Source: Bin80 sp965261255
Lineage (GTDB): Bacteria; Bacteroidota; Rhodothermia; Rhodothermales; Bin80
NCBI GenBank assembly: GCA_965261255.1
Contig: CBDHCQ010000004.1
Span: 2,976,001 to 3,040,000, forward strand
DNA: 64,000 nucleotides
Reading direction: 5' to 3'
This document shows, in pieces, positions 19,901 through 27,322 of this stretch. Under the pieces are notes generated by a model. The model saw nothing but the letters and a program-made list of their open reading frames with translations, searched no databases and was not told where the DNA came from. Position numbers and translations under genes: made by a program. The stretch's first letter is position 1; each line of letters begins with the position of its first letter.

Positions 19901-21056
19901 TTCCGCGGGAGCACTTTCTCCCGAGAAAATCGAAGGATTCATGCAAGGTTTCTTTAAAGCATTTGGAAATAAACTATCTGTTGAAGTACTCTTGCCACCC
20001 CAGGATGCTTCTCATGATGATATTGCCCGTACTGTCAGCTATATGCCATATGCCCTTGAGGTGTGGCATTTGCTTAACCAGCTACCGGAGCATATCCGTG
20101 ACAGGTACTGGAAGAACGCTAACGTACCCTTGAATGATTATTCTGGGCAGGAAATGCGCATCCTGGTCAATAATCTCTTGCGTGTTGGACGGCCCTGGCA
20201 CGCTTTTTACGCACTAAGTGCTGATTGGAATCGAGTGGAGACTTCCGTTCTTAAGAGATTGCTACACGAAGTCATAGAGCATGGTGTAAAACAGACCCAT
20301 AATTATGGACTTGCTGTGTATTCTGTACTCAAAGCCCTTGAACTTCTCGCCAAACGCCCAGGAGTTTCAGTAGAGGAAGTAGCACAACTGGAATTCGGCT
20401 CAATTAAATGGATACCCCCCGAGGAGCGCAGAATACCCAACCTAGAAAAACGACTTGCAGAGTCTCCGGCTGAGTTCGTCTTCCTGCTCTCCCTGATAAC
20501 CAATCGCAGAGGGGAAGGACAAGATCCAGAAGAGTGGCACATTGAGAGTGAGGAGCAAAAAAAAATAATGACAGCGCGCGCCTATGAAGTACTTAGAACA
20601 TTACGCAAACTGCCCGGGCAGAATGACCAAGGAGAAATAGATTCAGATGCTCTAAATGATTGGATTTCTAGAGTACGGTCCCTTGCATCAGAACATGGAC
20701 GCACTGAGATTGGCGACATGATGATCGGTCAATGGCTATCCATGGCCTCCTCACAGAAAGACACTCCATGGCCTAGACGTCCAATTTGTAAGGCATTGCA
20801 GAGTGTCGCCACAGACGGCATCGGGGCGGGGTTTAGCATGGGTGTTCGCAATGCAATCGGTTTCAATTCTCGCCCTTCAAATGAGGGTGGGGATATTGAG
20901 CGGAAACTCGCGATTAAGTATCGGGAAAAGGCAGAAGTTTGGATGATTGAATTTCCATTTGTCGGCAAGATTCTCAGACATATAGCAGATCTTTACGACA
21001 GAGACGCTGAGCATATGGACCACGTTGTTCAAAATTGGCAGCGTCGTGATCTGTGA
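16974..21056 (+). CDS. 1360-aa protein: HigA-like HTH fused to a nuclease-like domain and helical repeats; candidate defence gene
   Basis: Residues 10-75 are a HigA/Xre-type helix-turn-helix (VTEAAKRLGVSRPTFSKLLN, then ALRLKDTFGA). Residues about 100-260 resemble a family seen in bacterial defence loci that I read as a restriction-nuclease-like fold: VDFPGFDN, HGFDG with D151, WEVS with E171, KAESDY, then FVFVTTRNW and YDASDLEQWLE. The Lys of a textbook ExK is not obvious, so nuclease activity is uncertain. From about 280 on there is a region that looks like the NTPase part of STAND-type sensors but lacks any GxxxxGK loop, then some 800 residues of alpha-helical repeats. The gene heads the island, with the capsid-like gene 170 bp downstream. 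The HTH could control its own promoter. Confidence 0.6.
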   Translation: MKSSRVPNQKLADKIRQDILPAGMSVTEAAKRLGVSRPTFSKLLNGRAELSLEMALRLKDTFGADEKELLSIQMDEEAKKQSIEHRRVPVARYVPDFLSITARRIQNWGTESIHARSQLPVLVRRLIHATGRELQLVDFPGFDNAQRHGFDGQVLAGAAALNVPTGQSVWEVSTEQRPQQKAESDYQARIDRLPKAQQSETTFVFVTTRNWSGKGAWTEKKNESGLWKEVRAYDASDLEQWLETTVEPRIWLAEKIGLATSGFQTIEACRCEWERATEPRLTPKIFAPSIDKYKRRFQAWLESPPGRLFVVNADSCEEGTAFIAYLLDEIDRLAIAPGNAVLFYSADTLKSLSQSATPFIAVVCSDEVESSIHGIHKNRHCIVIRPHNAPLMNREPDIVIDPLDHDTLNKALLDMGINQPQRCEILARESGLSRTVLRRRLSDDPNVQKPRWAKEPEIAQKLIPLALVGEWDAGCDADRQILATIAGDTYDGIESTIAELCQITDPSPIWRINKHRGISSKIDTIFAIEPHIIEKHLKDFIELAEYVLSESDPTLYHPESKRLMATLFNEVRREHSTTLRSSIRDTLIFLAVHGDRLFSVRLGIKVATDVSNLIKSLLEPLDSKKLESYVDDLPDFAEAAPDVFLRMLQKDLKKEQPILISLLRPVAEIIFVNVPRAGLLWALERLAWHREYFMDVVNILAELSHTEINDNCTNKPIRSLTSIFHSRLPQTTVSVNDRIEALKILCKNFPEVGWQICIHQINGNNEIGAYNPFPRWHTVVSNPVSQAERQKFEQVAIDLTVNRPNHNARTLSDLLPCLPQMDDKEKMKVLDDVATWLEAKPDRSDRLEILKQLGKLADREDRASSNLCPDLSIRIREVSRKIVQEGSFERDALLLEDSWDSFFIAKLDDPNISPAEWYTGREERRKQAISKILRSSRDKISDMLEFLHMTDVGHTLGYRAASHIAPSQLYDIVKRFSAGALSPEKIEGFMQGFFKAFGNKLSVEVLLPPQDASHDDIARTVSYMPYALEVWHLLNQLPEHIRDRYWKNANVPLNDYSGQEMRILVNNLLRVGRPWHAFYALSADWNRVETSVLKRLLHEVIEHGVKQTHNYGLAVYSVLKALELLAKRPGVSVEEVAQLEFGSIKWIPPEERRIPNLEKRLAESPAEFVFLLSLITNRRGEGQDPEEWHIESEEQKKIMTARAYEVLRTLRKLPGQNDQGEIDSDALNDWISRVRSLASEHGRTEIGDMMIGQWLSMASSQKDTPWPRRPICKALQSVATDGIGAGFSMGVRNAIGFNSRPSNEGGDIERKLAIKYREKAEVWMIEFPFVGKILRHIADLYDRDAEHMDHVVQNWQRRDL

Positions 21057-21226
21057 TGCATGGGGCAGCATGTTTAAAGAGACTGGTCGTATCAGCATTG
21101 ATAGCACCACAGAGTGCGGAGTACGTAAGCGTAAAGTCTACTACGGCTATGGATGCGAATCTAGAGCCATAAAAGTTCAAGAAGACAGAGACTACCTAAA
21201 TCAAATTGAAACCATAAAATTGTTCC

Positions 21227-22285
21227 ATGGCATCGGCAAAGACTAAGACTCACGGAAAAATGGATTCGGAAACCACTTCCGAATACCATGAGCTCATAGC
21301 GCGTGCGAAAATCAGTGAGTTTTTCCTAGCAGTTGGAGAGGAACGTGAACCTCAGGGCGCGGAAAAAGAACTGCAAGATATACTCGGACTGGAAAGTAAT
21401 ACGATTCCGCTAGATATGCTGGAATGCGGAAATTTAGCACTAGACCCAGCAGTAGTAAGGATAAATCCGCAACCCACCAAGAGTAAGCCGTTTGGAAGCA
21501 GAGTAGCAGATTTTTTGCATATACCCATGCCTCGGTTAAAGGCTGATGAGGATCAGCATCCTGATATTGCTATCTATACTGGACAGTCGCAATCAGACAG
21601 GAGTTCCCCGCCAACGAATAAAACGATGGTAGAGTTGTCTCCCAGTCTGATCGAGCCACGACAGAACTTATCGGAGTATTACGTGTCATTTTATTACAAA
21701 GAGAGAAATGCCTCCCTGCTCAAATGGATGGATGCAGCATTGCAGTATAACCTGAGTTGTGCACTTAGTGCTGAATTAGACAGGGAGATAATCACTTCAC
21801 TGGCGAAGAATAGTTATTTCATTGAATCTGGTCCTTCTTCTTCCGATAGACAAAGCTGGGCAGATGTACTAGACTTGCTACTTTACAGCAGAGTGGATGG
21901 CATCTGGGCTCAATGTCCCGAGAGCGTAAAACAAGTTATTTCTCCGGAGGTGTACGCAACACTGGCAAAATCATACGATAACGCAAGGCTGGACGGATCG
22001 GCGATTTCCGTGCTGAATAGCAAAGGCGGAGGTGTAAGAGTAAGTGCATACCTGCCAGCAGCGGACAAGAATCGCCAACCGCAAATAGTTCGCATAGGAA
22101 GTCATAGAGATGCTGTATTCCCGATATGGGAAGGAATCACTCTGATTAAGGACAAAAGGGAATATTACCGTAATCGGGACGAGGTCAAAATTGTAGCTCG
22201 AGTTAAAGCTAAATTTCAGCTATTGAGAGCGGAGGGATTCTATCGTGCTTACATAAACGTACCATTTCCCAAGACAGAAGCCTAA
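21227..22285 (+). CDS. Orphan HK97-fold phage major capsid protein
   Basis: 352 aa. The pattern matches phage major capsid proteins of the HK97 type that often follow a prohead-protease domain: an N-terminal delta-like part (EFFLAVGEEREPQGAEKEL, then LGLESNTIPLDMLE), a central P-rich strand region and helix at 139-190 (LSPSLIEP, MDAALQYNLSCALSAELDR), and the A-domain tail with GGGVRVSAYLPA at 268-279, FPIWEGITLI at 298-307 and FQLLRAEGFYRAYI near the end. No protease domain, portal, terminase or tail gene is present nearby, so it is an orphan. It sits between the HTH/nuclease-like gene and the AbiJ-like gene. ATG at 21227 lacks a clear ribosome site; ATG at 21260 is an alternative. It may be a prophage or satellite relic, or a captured shell protein. 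Confidence 0.7.
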   Translation: MASAKTKTHGKMDSETTSEYHELIARAKISEFFLAVGEEREPQGAEKELQDILGLESNTIPLDMLECGNLALDPAVVRINPQPTKSKPFGSRVADFLHIPMPRLKADEDQHPDIAIYTGQSQSDRSSPPTNKTMVELSPSLIEPRQNLSEYYVSFYYKERNASLLKWMDAALQYNLSCALSAELDREIITSLAKNSYFIESGPSSSDRQSWADVLDLLLYSRVDGIWAQCPESVKQVISPEVYATLAKSYDNARLDGSAISVLNSKGGGVRVSAYLPAADKNRQPQIVRIGSHRDAVFPIWEGITLIKDKREYYRNRDEVKIVARVKAKFQLLRAEGFYRAYINVPFPKTEA

Positions 22286-22358
22286 GTGATCTTGGATAAA
22301 TCGCCTGTTGTGCTTTTTGAAGCTAGAACCCTATCTTTGCGCAGACGCCAACTAAACG

Positions 22359-22601
22359 ATGTGCAAAATGCATAGAAGGGCCACGCAACGGGTAAGACAA
22401 GCTCATCCCGACGATGCGAAGATAACCAGCGATATATCACAGTATATACTCACGGTACCCATAGTTCTTGCTTTTGAAGGGGGATATGAAGCTTACAACA
22501 CAATGCTCGTCCTGATAGGACCTCATGGAGTGCGCAAACGTGAGTTTTCGCGGTTAATCTTTCCCGAAGAGCATCGTGATGAATGGTATGGTATCGTTTA
22601 G
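22359..22601 (+). CDS. Small hypothetical protein, doubtful
   Basis: An 80-codon frame in the 340-bp space between the capsid-like and AbiJ-like genes, same strand. The product starts basic (MCKMHRRATQRVRQAHPDD) and then has a hydrophobic stretch (YILTVPIVLAF). I recognise no family and no good ribosome site. It could be a fragment of a lost phage gene. The remaining bases of the gap show nothing. Confidence 0.3.
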   Translation: MCKMHRRATQRVRQAHPDDAKITSDISQYILTVPIVLAFEGGYEAYNTMLVLIGPHGVRKREFSRLIFPEEHRDEWYGIV

Positions 22602-22625
22602 TAAAATAGTTTTACAAGAGACTCT

Positions 22626-23450
22626 ATGAACAAACATTTTTCTGCACGACAAGGGCACCGACCAATCAACAGATCGATCACAGTCCGTGAAGACGCTCCG
22701 ACAATCCTACGCGAGGCAATTATCCCGCTCGCCGAGAATCTGGGCATGACACCACAGCATCTGCGCAATGTGATCTGTAGGGTTCTCCTCAAAAGACCTG
22801 ACTCTGATAATTGGTCTGATTCCCCGGTTTTGGGCGAAATCGAATCTCTCGTAGAAAATGCCCCATGGAACAAAGTCTACGACATTTTGGAGGCCATTTA
22901 TGATGAACTTTCCGGCAACACCCCCTTCAAGTGCTCCCAGGATCAAAACAAGTTCAAGCTTCTCCTGAACGATTTTTTCGTAGAGAATGGTATTGGCTGG
23001 GAACTCCGAGAGGGCAAGATAATCCATAGAGGTTCGGAATTTTTCACCAATAGCACCCGCGAGGTTCCCCAAATCTTGAACGAATCTGGTTATGAACGGG
23101 CAGCAAATGAAATCAGAGAGGCCCTTAGTGATATCTCTCGCATCCCAGATCCCGACATCACTGGGGCCATTCAACATGCGATGGCGGCACTTGAAGCAAC
23201 AGCGCGCGAGGTTACTGGTCAGCGCAGTTATACTCTCGGAAAACTTGTACCAATGCTTGACCTACCTTCGCCCCTCGACCAAGCCGTTACAAAACTCTGG
23301 GGATTCGCTTCTGACCGAGGGCGTCACATTTGCGAACAGCAAACCATTAATCGCACAGAAGCCGAACTGATCGTAACCATAGCGGGTTCCCTATGCGCGT
23401 ACGTAGCTCAAATGATGGTCACCATGAACCCTGCTGTTCCCGAGAGTTAG
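22626..23450 (+). CDS. AbiJ-like abortive-infection protein with HEPN-type C-terminus
   Basis: 274 aa. The middle (FFVENGIGWELREGKIIHRG at 117-136, then ESGYERAANEIREAL) is the hallmark of AbiJ N-terminal-domain-4 proteins. The C-terminal helical part (IQHAMAALEATAREVTG, LWGFASDRGRHI, EAELIVTIAGSLCAYV) reads as the HEPN-like domain that follows it, with R233-H234 at the place of the usual RH pair. Proteins of this class are linked to phage-triggered growth arrest, probably through RNA cleavage; that is family knowledge and not shown here. It follows the capsid-like gene in the same orientation and is the last intact gene before transposase remnants. Confidence 0.72.
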   Translation: MNKHFSARQGHRPINRSITVREDAPTILREAIIPLAENLGMTPQHLRNVICRVLLKRPDSDNWSDSPVLGEIESLVENAPWNKVYDILEAIYDELSGNTPFKCSQDQNKFKLLLNDFFVENGIGWELREGKIIHRGSEFFTNSTREVPQILNESGYERAANEIREALSDISRIPDPDITGAIQHAMAALEATAREVTGQRSYTLGKLVPMLDLPSPLDQAVTKLWGFASDRGRHICEQQTINRTEAELIVTIAGSLCAYVAQMMVTMNPAVPES

Positions 23451-23500
23451 GAGTTTGAAAAGTGTGGCAGGAAATTCAAGCAAACCGGCTATCCCGCTAG

Positions 23501-23800
23501 TTACAGTTGTTTGCGGGTTTGCTCAATCAGGACGATCCCGATCCTGCGCAGATTCGTCGCGACGATAGAGACGCCCACCGTACCTGCAAAGCCGGCGGTG
23601 CCCCCTTTGGTTCGCACCCGCCCCATGCCATGATGCTCCGAACTATTAATCCGGTACGCTCTCTGCAAATGCTTTTTGCATCACTCCACAAACTCTGGCG
23701 CAGACTGCCGCTCCCGATCCACCGCGGAAGGCCTGCCCTTCCTCGGAAGAACCAGATGCTCCATAACGTCCTCCAACTCAGACTGACTCTCATTTGAGGA
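23501..23800 (-). pseudogene. Transposase C-terminal remnant, IS5/ISNCY-like
   Basis: Read on minus, the frame gives LEDVMEHLVLPRKGRPSAVD, then ESAPEFVE-like RQSAPEFVE, an in-frame TGA, then HHGMGRVRTKGGTAGFAGTV and ATNLRRIGIVL to a TAA at 23503-23501. HxGxxRVRTKG with a following AxNLxRIG is the C-terminal signature of DDE transposases of the ISNCY/IS5 type. The N-terminal two thirds are missing and the TGA kills the frame. Confidence 0.75.
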
Positions 23801-23867
23801 ATAGCATCGCGGTAGGGGCCCGGGGAAACTGACGTCCCTACCGCAATGCACGAAAAGGTTGCGAACG

Positions 23868-24106
23868 ATGGCTGTCCTTAGCCATACGCAACCGCCTGGA
23901 ATCCCGGTCGAGGAGGCCGCCAAAATCATCAAAACACATCAATGGGAAATCAGCAATGCCATTATTCCCAAGGTCAGCAATGGCCCGGCCGAAAGCAGCA
24001 ACAACCGAATAAAAACAGTTAAAGTACGCTCTCGCTGATTCCGAAATATTGAACGACATGCAAGCGCCGTTTACTTCCATCTCGGAGGCCTAGACCTCTC
24101 CCCCAG
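23868..24106 (+). pseudogene. ISL3-family transposase C-terminal remnant
   Basis: Frame from 23868 reads PVEEAAKIIKTHQWEISNAI, then KVSNGPAESSNNRIKTVKV, an in-frame TGA at 24036-24038 and FRNIERHASAVYFHLGGLDL. The SNGxxExxNxxIKxxK block followed by a short AxYFHLGGLD helix is the end of ISL3 transposases. The catalytic N-terminal part is missing. It overlaps the neighbourhood of two minus-strand remnants, so insertions were nested or adjacent. Confidence 0.78.
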
Positions 24107-24120
24107 AATGCAGGGAAAAT

Positions 24121-24321
24121 CATGTTTTCACAAAATTGGCACACAAGTCCTTTGTGTCTACGGCGGTACACGTTCGTAGGCCCACAGCGCAGACAAGACA
24201 ACTCTCTGTCCTGCCAGTGGATACCCTCCAATCAACGGCGGGCTGCTGCCTAATTGGGTATGCGCTTTATTAAATCCAGTATCTTGATTCCCTCGCGGTG
24301 TGGGCGTCCAAGTTTAGCCAT
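24121..24321 (-). pseudogene. IS1595-family transposase N-terminal remnant
   Basis: Starts at ATG 24321 with AAGGGAA upstream and reads MAKLGRPHREGIKILDLIKR, IPN, stop, AAARR, stop, LEGIHWQDRELSCLRCGP, TNVYRRRHKGLVCQFC. This is the IS1595 zinc-ribbon start (FPDExAARRWLE, CPxCGSxNVYRR). The two stops are TAG at 24252-24250 and TGA at 24234-24232, where Glu and Trp are usual. Nothing of the DDE domain follows. Confidence 0.8.
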
Positions 24322-24421
24322 CTTGAATTCCCTTTTGTTTATCCTTGATACGCGCCTATTCCGTGTTTTTTAATATTCTATATGATTTCTCAGTCTGCCC
24401 GGCAACTCGCCTATGTTGTCC

Positions 24422-25243
24422 TCAAGGTGCCGGAGTCAATGGATCCGGGTACTTGAATGTGTATCCCAATCGCTCGCGCACCCGATGATTCAGCACAACC
24501 TTGTCAGGCTGTGATGCATCCAGCCCCATCTTCGGAGGCGCCATACCCAGGTGCAAAGCCGCCTGGGTGTAGAACTCGGCTCTGGACGGATGCTGATCCG
24601 CACAAACGTTGAAAGTTTCCCCCCAGCAGTTCTGCGTAATGGTTGCCAGTGCAACTCCCACGGCGTCATCCCGATGCACCAGATTAACCGAATTTTGTGG
24701 ATTCCGTAATGAACGCCCCGACCAGAATCTTCCAGGTTTGCGTTCGTACCCATAGAGTCCACCAAACCTGAGTATCGTAGTCTGAAATTCACTGGCACTT
24801 CTGAGTGTCTTTTCCGCAGCCAGTAGCGCACATCCTGACGCCGTCTCCGGTGTGAGCTTTCCTGCGTCCTCCTCCCTGACACGTCCCGATCTATAAACGC
24901 TTGTTGAACTCACAAATAACACCTTCTGCACACTGCCAGCCCTCAGATAGAAAAGTAACGACTCCATGACGGACTCCATGAAAGTTCTCACATCCGCACG
25001 TTTGCGCCCTGGTGGAAAATTGAGTATTATTACATCAGAATCGAAAAAGTCGCGCCGACCACGGCCCTGTAACTTCGGCGTTAATTCCAACAGGTACGGC
25101 TCAATACCGTAAGCCAAAAGTTGATCCAGCTTTGCCTTGCTGGTTGTGGATCCGCGCACCCGCCAGCCACGCTCTAGCAGCAAAGTAGCCAACGGACGAC
25201 CTATATACCCGCAGCCCAATACACTGGCCGTTGGTTCTGTCAT
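24422..25243 (-). CDS. NAD(P)-binding SDR-family epimerase-like protein
   Basis: 273-aa Rossmann-fold protein of the extended SDR type (YeeZ-like). The nucleotide-binding GCGYIG motif lies at residues 10-15 and VLFVSSTSVYRSG in the middle supplies the Ser-Tyr region; a lysine in the classical YxxxK position is not obvious, as in YeeZ relatives. The C-terminal part (GETFNVCADQHPSR) is typical of UDP-sugar epimerase-like proteins. Soluble and probably monocistronic; it starts 54 bp from the divergent bPH2 gene. Substrate unknown. Confidence 0.85.
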   Translation of the reverse strand: MTEPTASVLGCGYIGRPLATLLLERGWRVRGSTTSKAKLDQLLAYGIEPYLLELTPKLQGRGRRDFFDSDVIILNFPPGRKRADVRTFMESVMESLLFYLRAGSVQKVLFVSSTSVYRSGRVREEDAGKLTPETASGCALLAAEKTLRSASEFQTTILRFGGLYGYERKPGRFWSGRSLRNPQNSVNLVHRDDAVGVALATITQNCWGETFNVCADQHPSRAEFYTQAALHLGMAPPKMGLDASQPDKVVLNHRVRERLGYTFKYPDPLTPAP

Positions 25244-25297
25244 GGTACAACAAGTATTCTGTCGGTGCGTAGTACTCTGTAATTTCGCGAGAATACC

Positions 25298-25765
25298 ATG
25301 AAAGTGCTTGATCCAGCAGTCAAGAGCGTCTGGACTATCAAGAGTGTATTACGTTGGTGCATCTTACTCCCCTTCAGCGCAACAGCAGATGTTGCTCTCT
25401 TTTTCTCCGATAATAGCACTTTCCTGCCTGGCTTTTGGACAGGTCTCTTGATAATCACCTGTTTGGTGTGGACGCTCATTGTACCTAAGCTACGGTACAA
25501 ATATTGGCGCTATGAATTGCGCGAGGAAGATCTATATGCGATACGTGGAATCTGGAACCGCGTACAAACCATCGTGCCACTCCGGCGCGTTCAACACCTC
25601 GATGTTGCACAGGATCTGATTGAAGGGAACTATGACGTCGCCCGTCTGGTCGTACATACTGCTGGAACACGGAGTACCGATGTCGTAATTCCCGGCTTAC
25701 CCTACGAAGAGGCCGTGCACCTGCGAGATACCGTGCGGGACTTTGTCGCCGAGCATATGGATTAA
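25298..25765 (+). CDS. bPH2 (DUF304) membrane protein, YdbS-like
   Basis: 155 aa with two N-terminal membrane segments (about 18-40 and 46-63), followed by one bacterial pleckstrin-homology domain: YELREEDLYAIRGIW, VPLRRVQHLDVAQDLIE and LVVHTAGT are the three usual strands. Its TAA shares one base with the ATG of the next gene (TAATG), so the pair is coupled. YdbS/YdbT pairs are membrane proteins of unclear role; in Bacillus they are tied to envelope stress and antimicrobial resistance. Confidence 0.9.
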   Translation: MKVLDPAVKSVWTIKSVLRWCILLPFSATADVALFFSDNSTFLPGFWTGLLIITCLVWTLIVPKLRYKYWRYELREEDLYAIRGIWNRVQTIVPLRRVQHLDVAQDLIEGNYDVARLVVHTAGTRSTDVVIPGLPYEEAVHLRDTVRDFVAEHMD

Positions 25766-27213
25766 TGCAGGAGCCCGCAGCAGAGTTTCGTCGCCTGCAT
25801 CTGTTAACGTTCGTGCATAATGTGTTCCTGGCGATCGTTGGCTTCGTGGTAGCCTGGACAACAGCACCTGAGTCAAGCATTCAGCGAAGTTCTCTCATCT
25901 TCAGCGTGGTTTACACGGTCGTTATGGGTCCTATATCCCTTGCCAAGTATCTAAGATTCCGATACTACGTGACCAGCGAAGAACTGGTGATGCATTACGG
26001 CGTCTTCAAGCGCGTCCGACGCAATATTCCCTCTGATCGTGTTCAGAATGTGGCCATTGAGCGCAACTTCCTTGCCCGCATACTAGGAACTGCCGCCGTA
26101 AAGATCGAAACTGCAGGCACTGCCCAGGCGGAAGGGGTCTTGTCATTCGTCAGTGTTCGTGAAGCGAACCGCATACGAGACCTACTCCACACGGCAACAA
26201 CTACCCACACTCCTGAGGAGAATACCTCTACATTTCCCAGTTTTCATCTGACCCTTCCCCGGTTGTTGATTTCGAGTGTTTATCAGTTCTCCCTTGGACT
26301 ATTCGCAGTCCTCGTTGGCGTACTGCAACAGCTGGAGCTGATCGGTCTGATCGATATTGAAGGCGTCACCGAACGCATTCTCGAAGAGTATTTCTTTGAG
26401 ATTACAGATTCCCTGCAGTACACGGTGGCCACGCTCATCATCGCGGTCATTCTGGTCACGTTCATCCTCTCCTGGATACTCGGCTTTGTCCAGAACTTCA
26501 TTCGGTACTACAATTTCTACATTGAGTTGGGCCCTGAAAAAATTCACCGTAAATACGGTCTCATTACCCTGCGTGAAGGAGCCCTTCCTTACAAGCGCGT
26601 TCAGTCTTTCCTGATTCGCTCCAATCCTCTGATGAGATTACATGATTGGTATCGAATAGAAATGCAGACACTTGGTCTGGAGAGTGGCGAACGCGGATTC
26701 CAGCCTGCAGTACCCTTTGCAAAGTGGGCTGAGATTGTGGAGCTGGGACCCAAGATCCGCCCCTTCACGATTCCTGACGCATATACACGCGTCAGCCGGC
26801 GCACCATTCGGAGACGTTGTTTGCGTTATACTTTGTTCATCTCGGCGCTGGTAGCTGCCTTGTATCTGTGGTGGCCGTATGCTGTCTGGGGTCTGACACT
26901 GCTACCTGTTTCGTGGGGAACTGCCTGGCTCCAATACTTATGTCATAGTTGGTCATTCCACGACGGGAACCTGTTCATTCGTCGGCGCATCTTCAGCCAG
27001 CAGCTCTGGGTTGTGCCTGTTGAACGCTTGCAGGCCTTTGAAATCAACGCTACCTTCTTCCAGCGACGCCTGGATCTGTGCACACTGAGGGTAGATACCG
27101 CCGGCGCAGGAGTTTTACGCCACCCCAAGATCGTTGACATGCGACGCGACGACGCAGAAATACTGTTCACTAAACTGTACGATGTTTTCCAAGGCCACCG
27201 TGAGCAGGAGTGA
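25765..27213 (+). CDS. bPH2 (DUF304) membrane protein, YdbT-like
   Basis: 482 aa, coupled to the upstream gene. It contains three bPH2 repeats, each recognisable by a strand set: YYVTSEELVMHYGVFKRVRR with RVQNVAIERN near 80-110, FYIELGPEKIHRKYGLI with YKRVQSFLIRSNPL near 250-290, and WSFHDGNLFIRRRIF with VERLQAFEIN near 395-425. Pairs of membrane helices precede the repeats. This is the standard YdbT layout and the pair likely forms one membrane complex. No promoter motif is obvious in the 54 bp upstream of the first gene. Confidence 0.9.
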   Translation: MQEPAAEFRRLHLLTFVHNVFLAIVGFVVAWTTAPESSIQRSSLIFSVVYTVVMGPISLAKYLRFRYYVTSEELVMHYGVFKRVRRNIPSDRVQNVAIERNFLARILGTAAVKIETAGTAQAEGVLSFVSVREANRIRDLLHTATTTHTPEENTSTFPSFHLTLPRLLISSVYQFSLGLFAVLVGVLQQLELIGLIDIEGVTERILEEYFFEITDSLQYTVATLIIAVILVTFILSWILGFVQNFIRYYNFYIELGPEKIHRKYGLITLREGALPYKRVQSFLIRSNPLMRLHDWYRIEMQTLGLESGERGFQPAVPFAKWAEIVELGPKIRPFTIPDAYTRVSRRTIRRRCLRYTLFISALVAALYLWWPYAVWGLTLLPVSWGTAWLQYLCHSWSFHDGNLFIRRRIFSQQLWVVPVERLQAFEINATFFQRRLDLCTLRVDTAGAGVLRHPKIVDMRRDDAEILFTKLYDVFQGHREQE

Positions 27214-27240
27214 CAAGGGCATTGAGTCCGCCGCCAAATG

Positions 27241-27264
27241 CCGTTTTCGCTGGTGAGCGAACGG
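27241..27264. terminator. Hairpin between convergent genes, possible terminator
   Basis: CCG-TT-TTCGCT, loop GGTG, AGCGAA-CGG: a six-base stem extended by three pairs across a two-base bulge. It sits between the convergent ydbT-like and YaaW-like genes. There is no T-run on either side, so an intrinsic terminator is only suggested. Confidence 0.4.
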
Positions 27265-27322
27265 ACATCTAGGGATTTACAACCGGCCCCGAAATAGAAC
27301 CTGTTAGCCCCCGCAACTGGAC

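Noticed and set aside
21025..21246. 73-codon gene overlapping the end of the 1360-aa gene
   Set aside because: Lies partly inside the larger gene in another frame and shows no ribosome site or family pattern.
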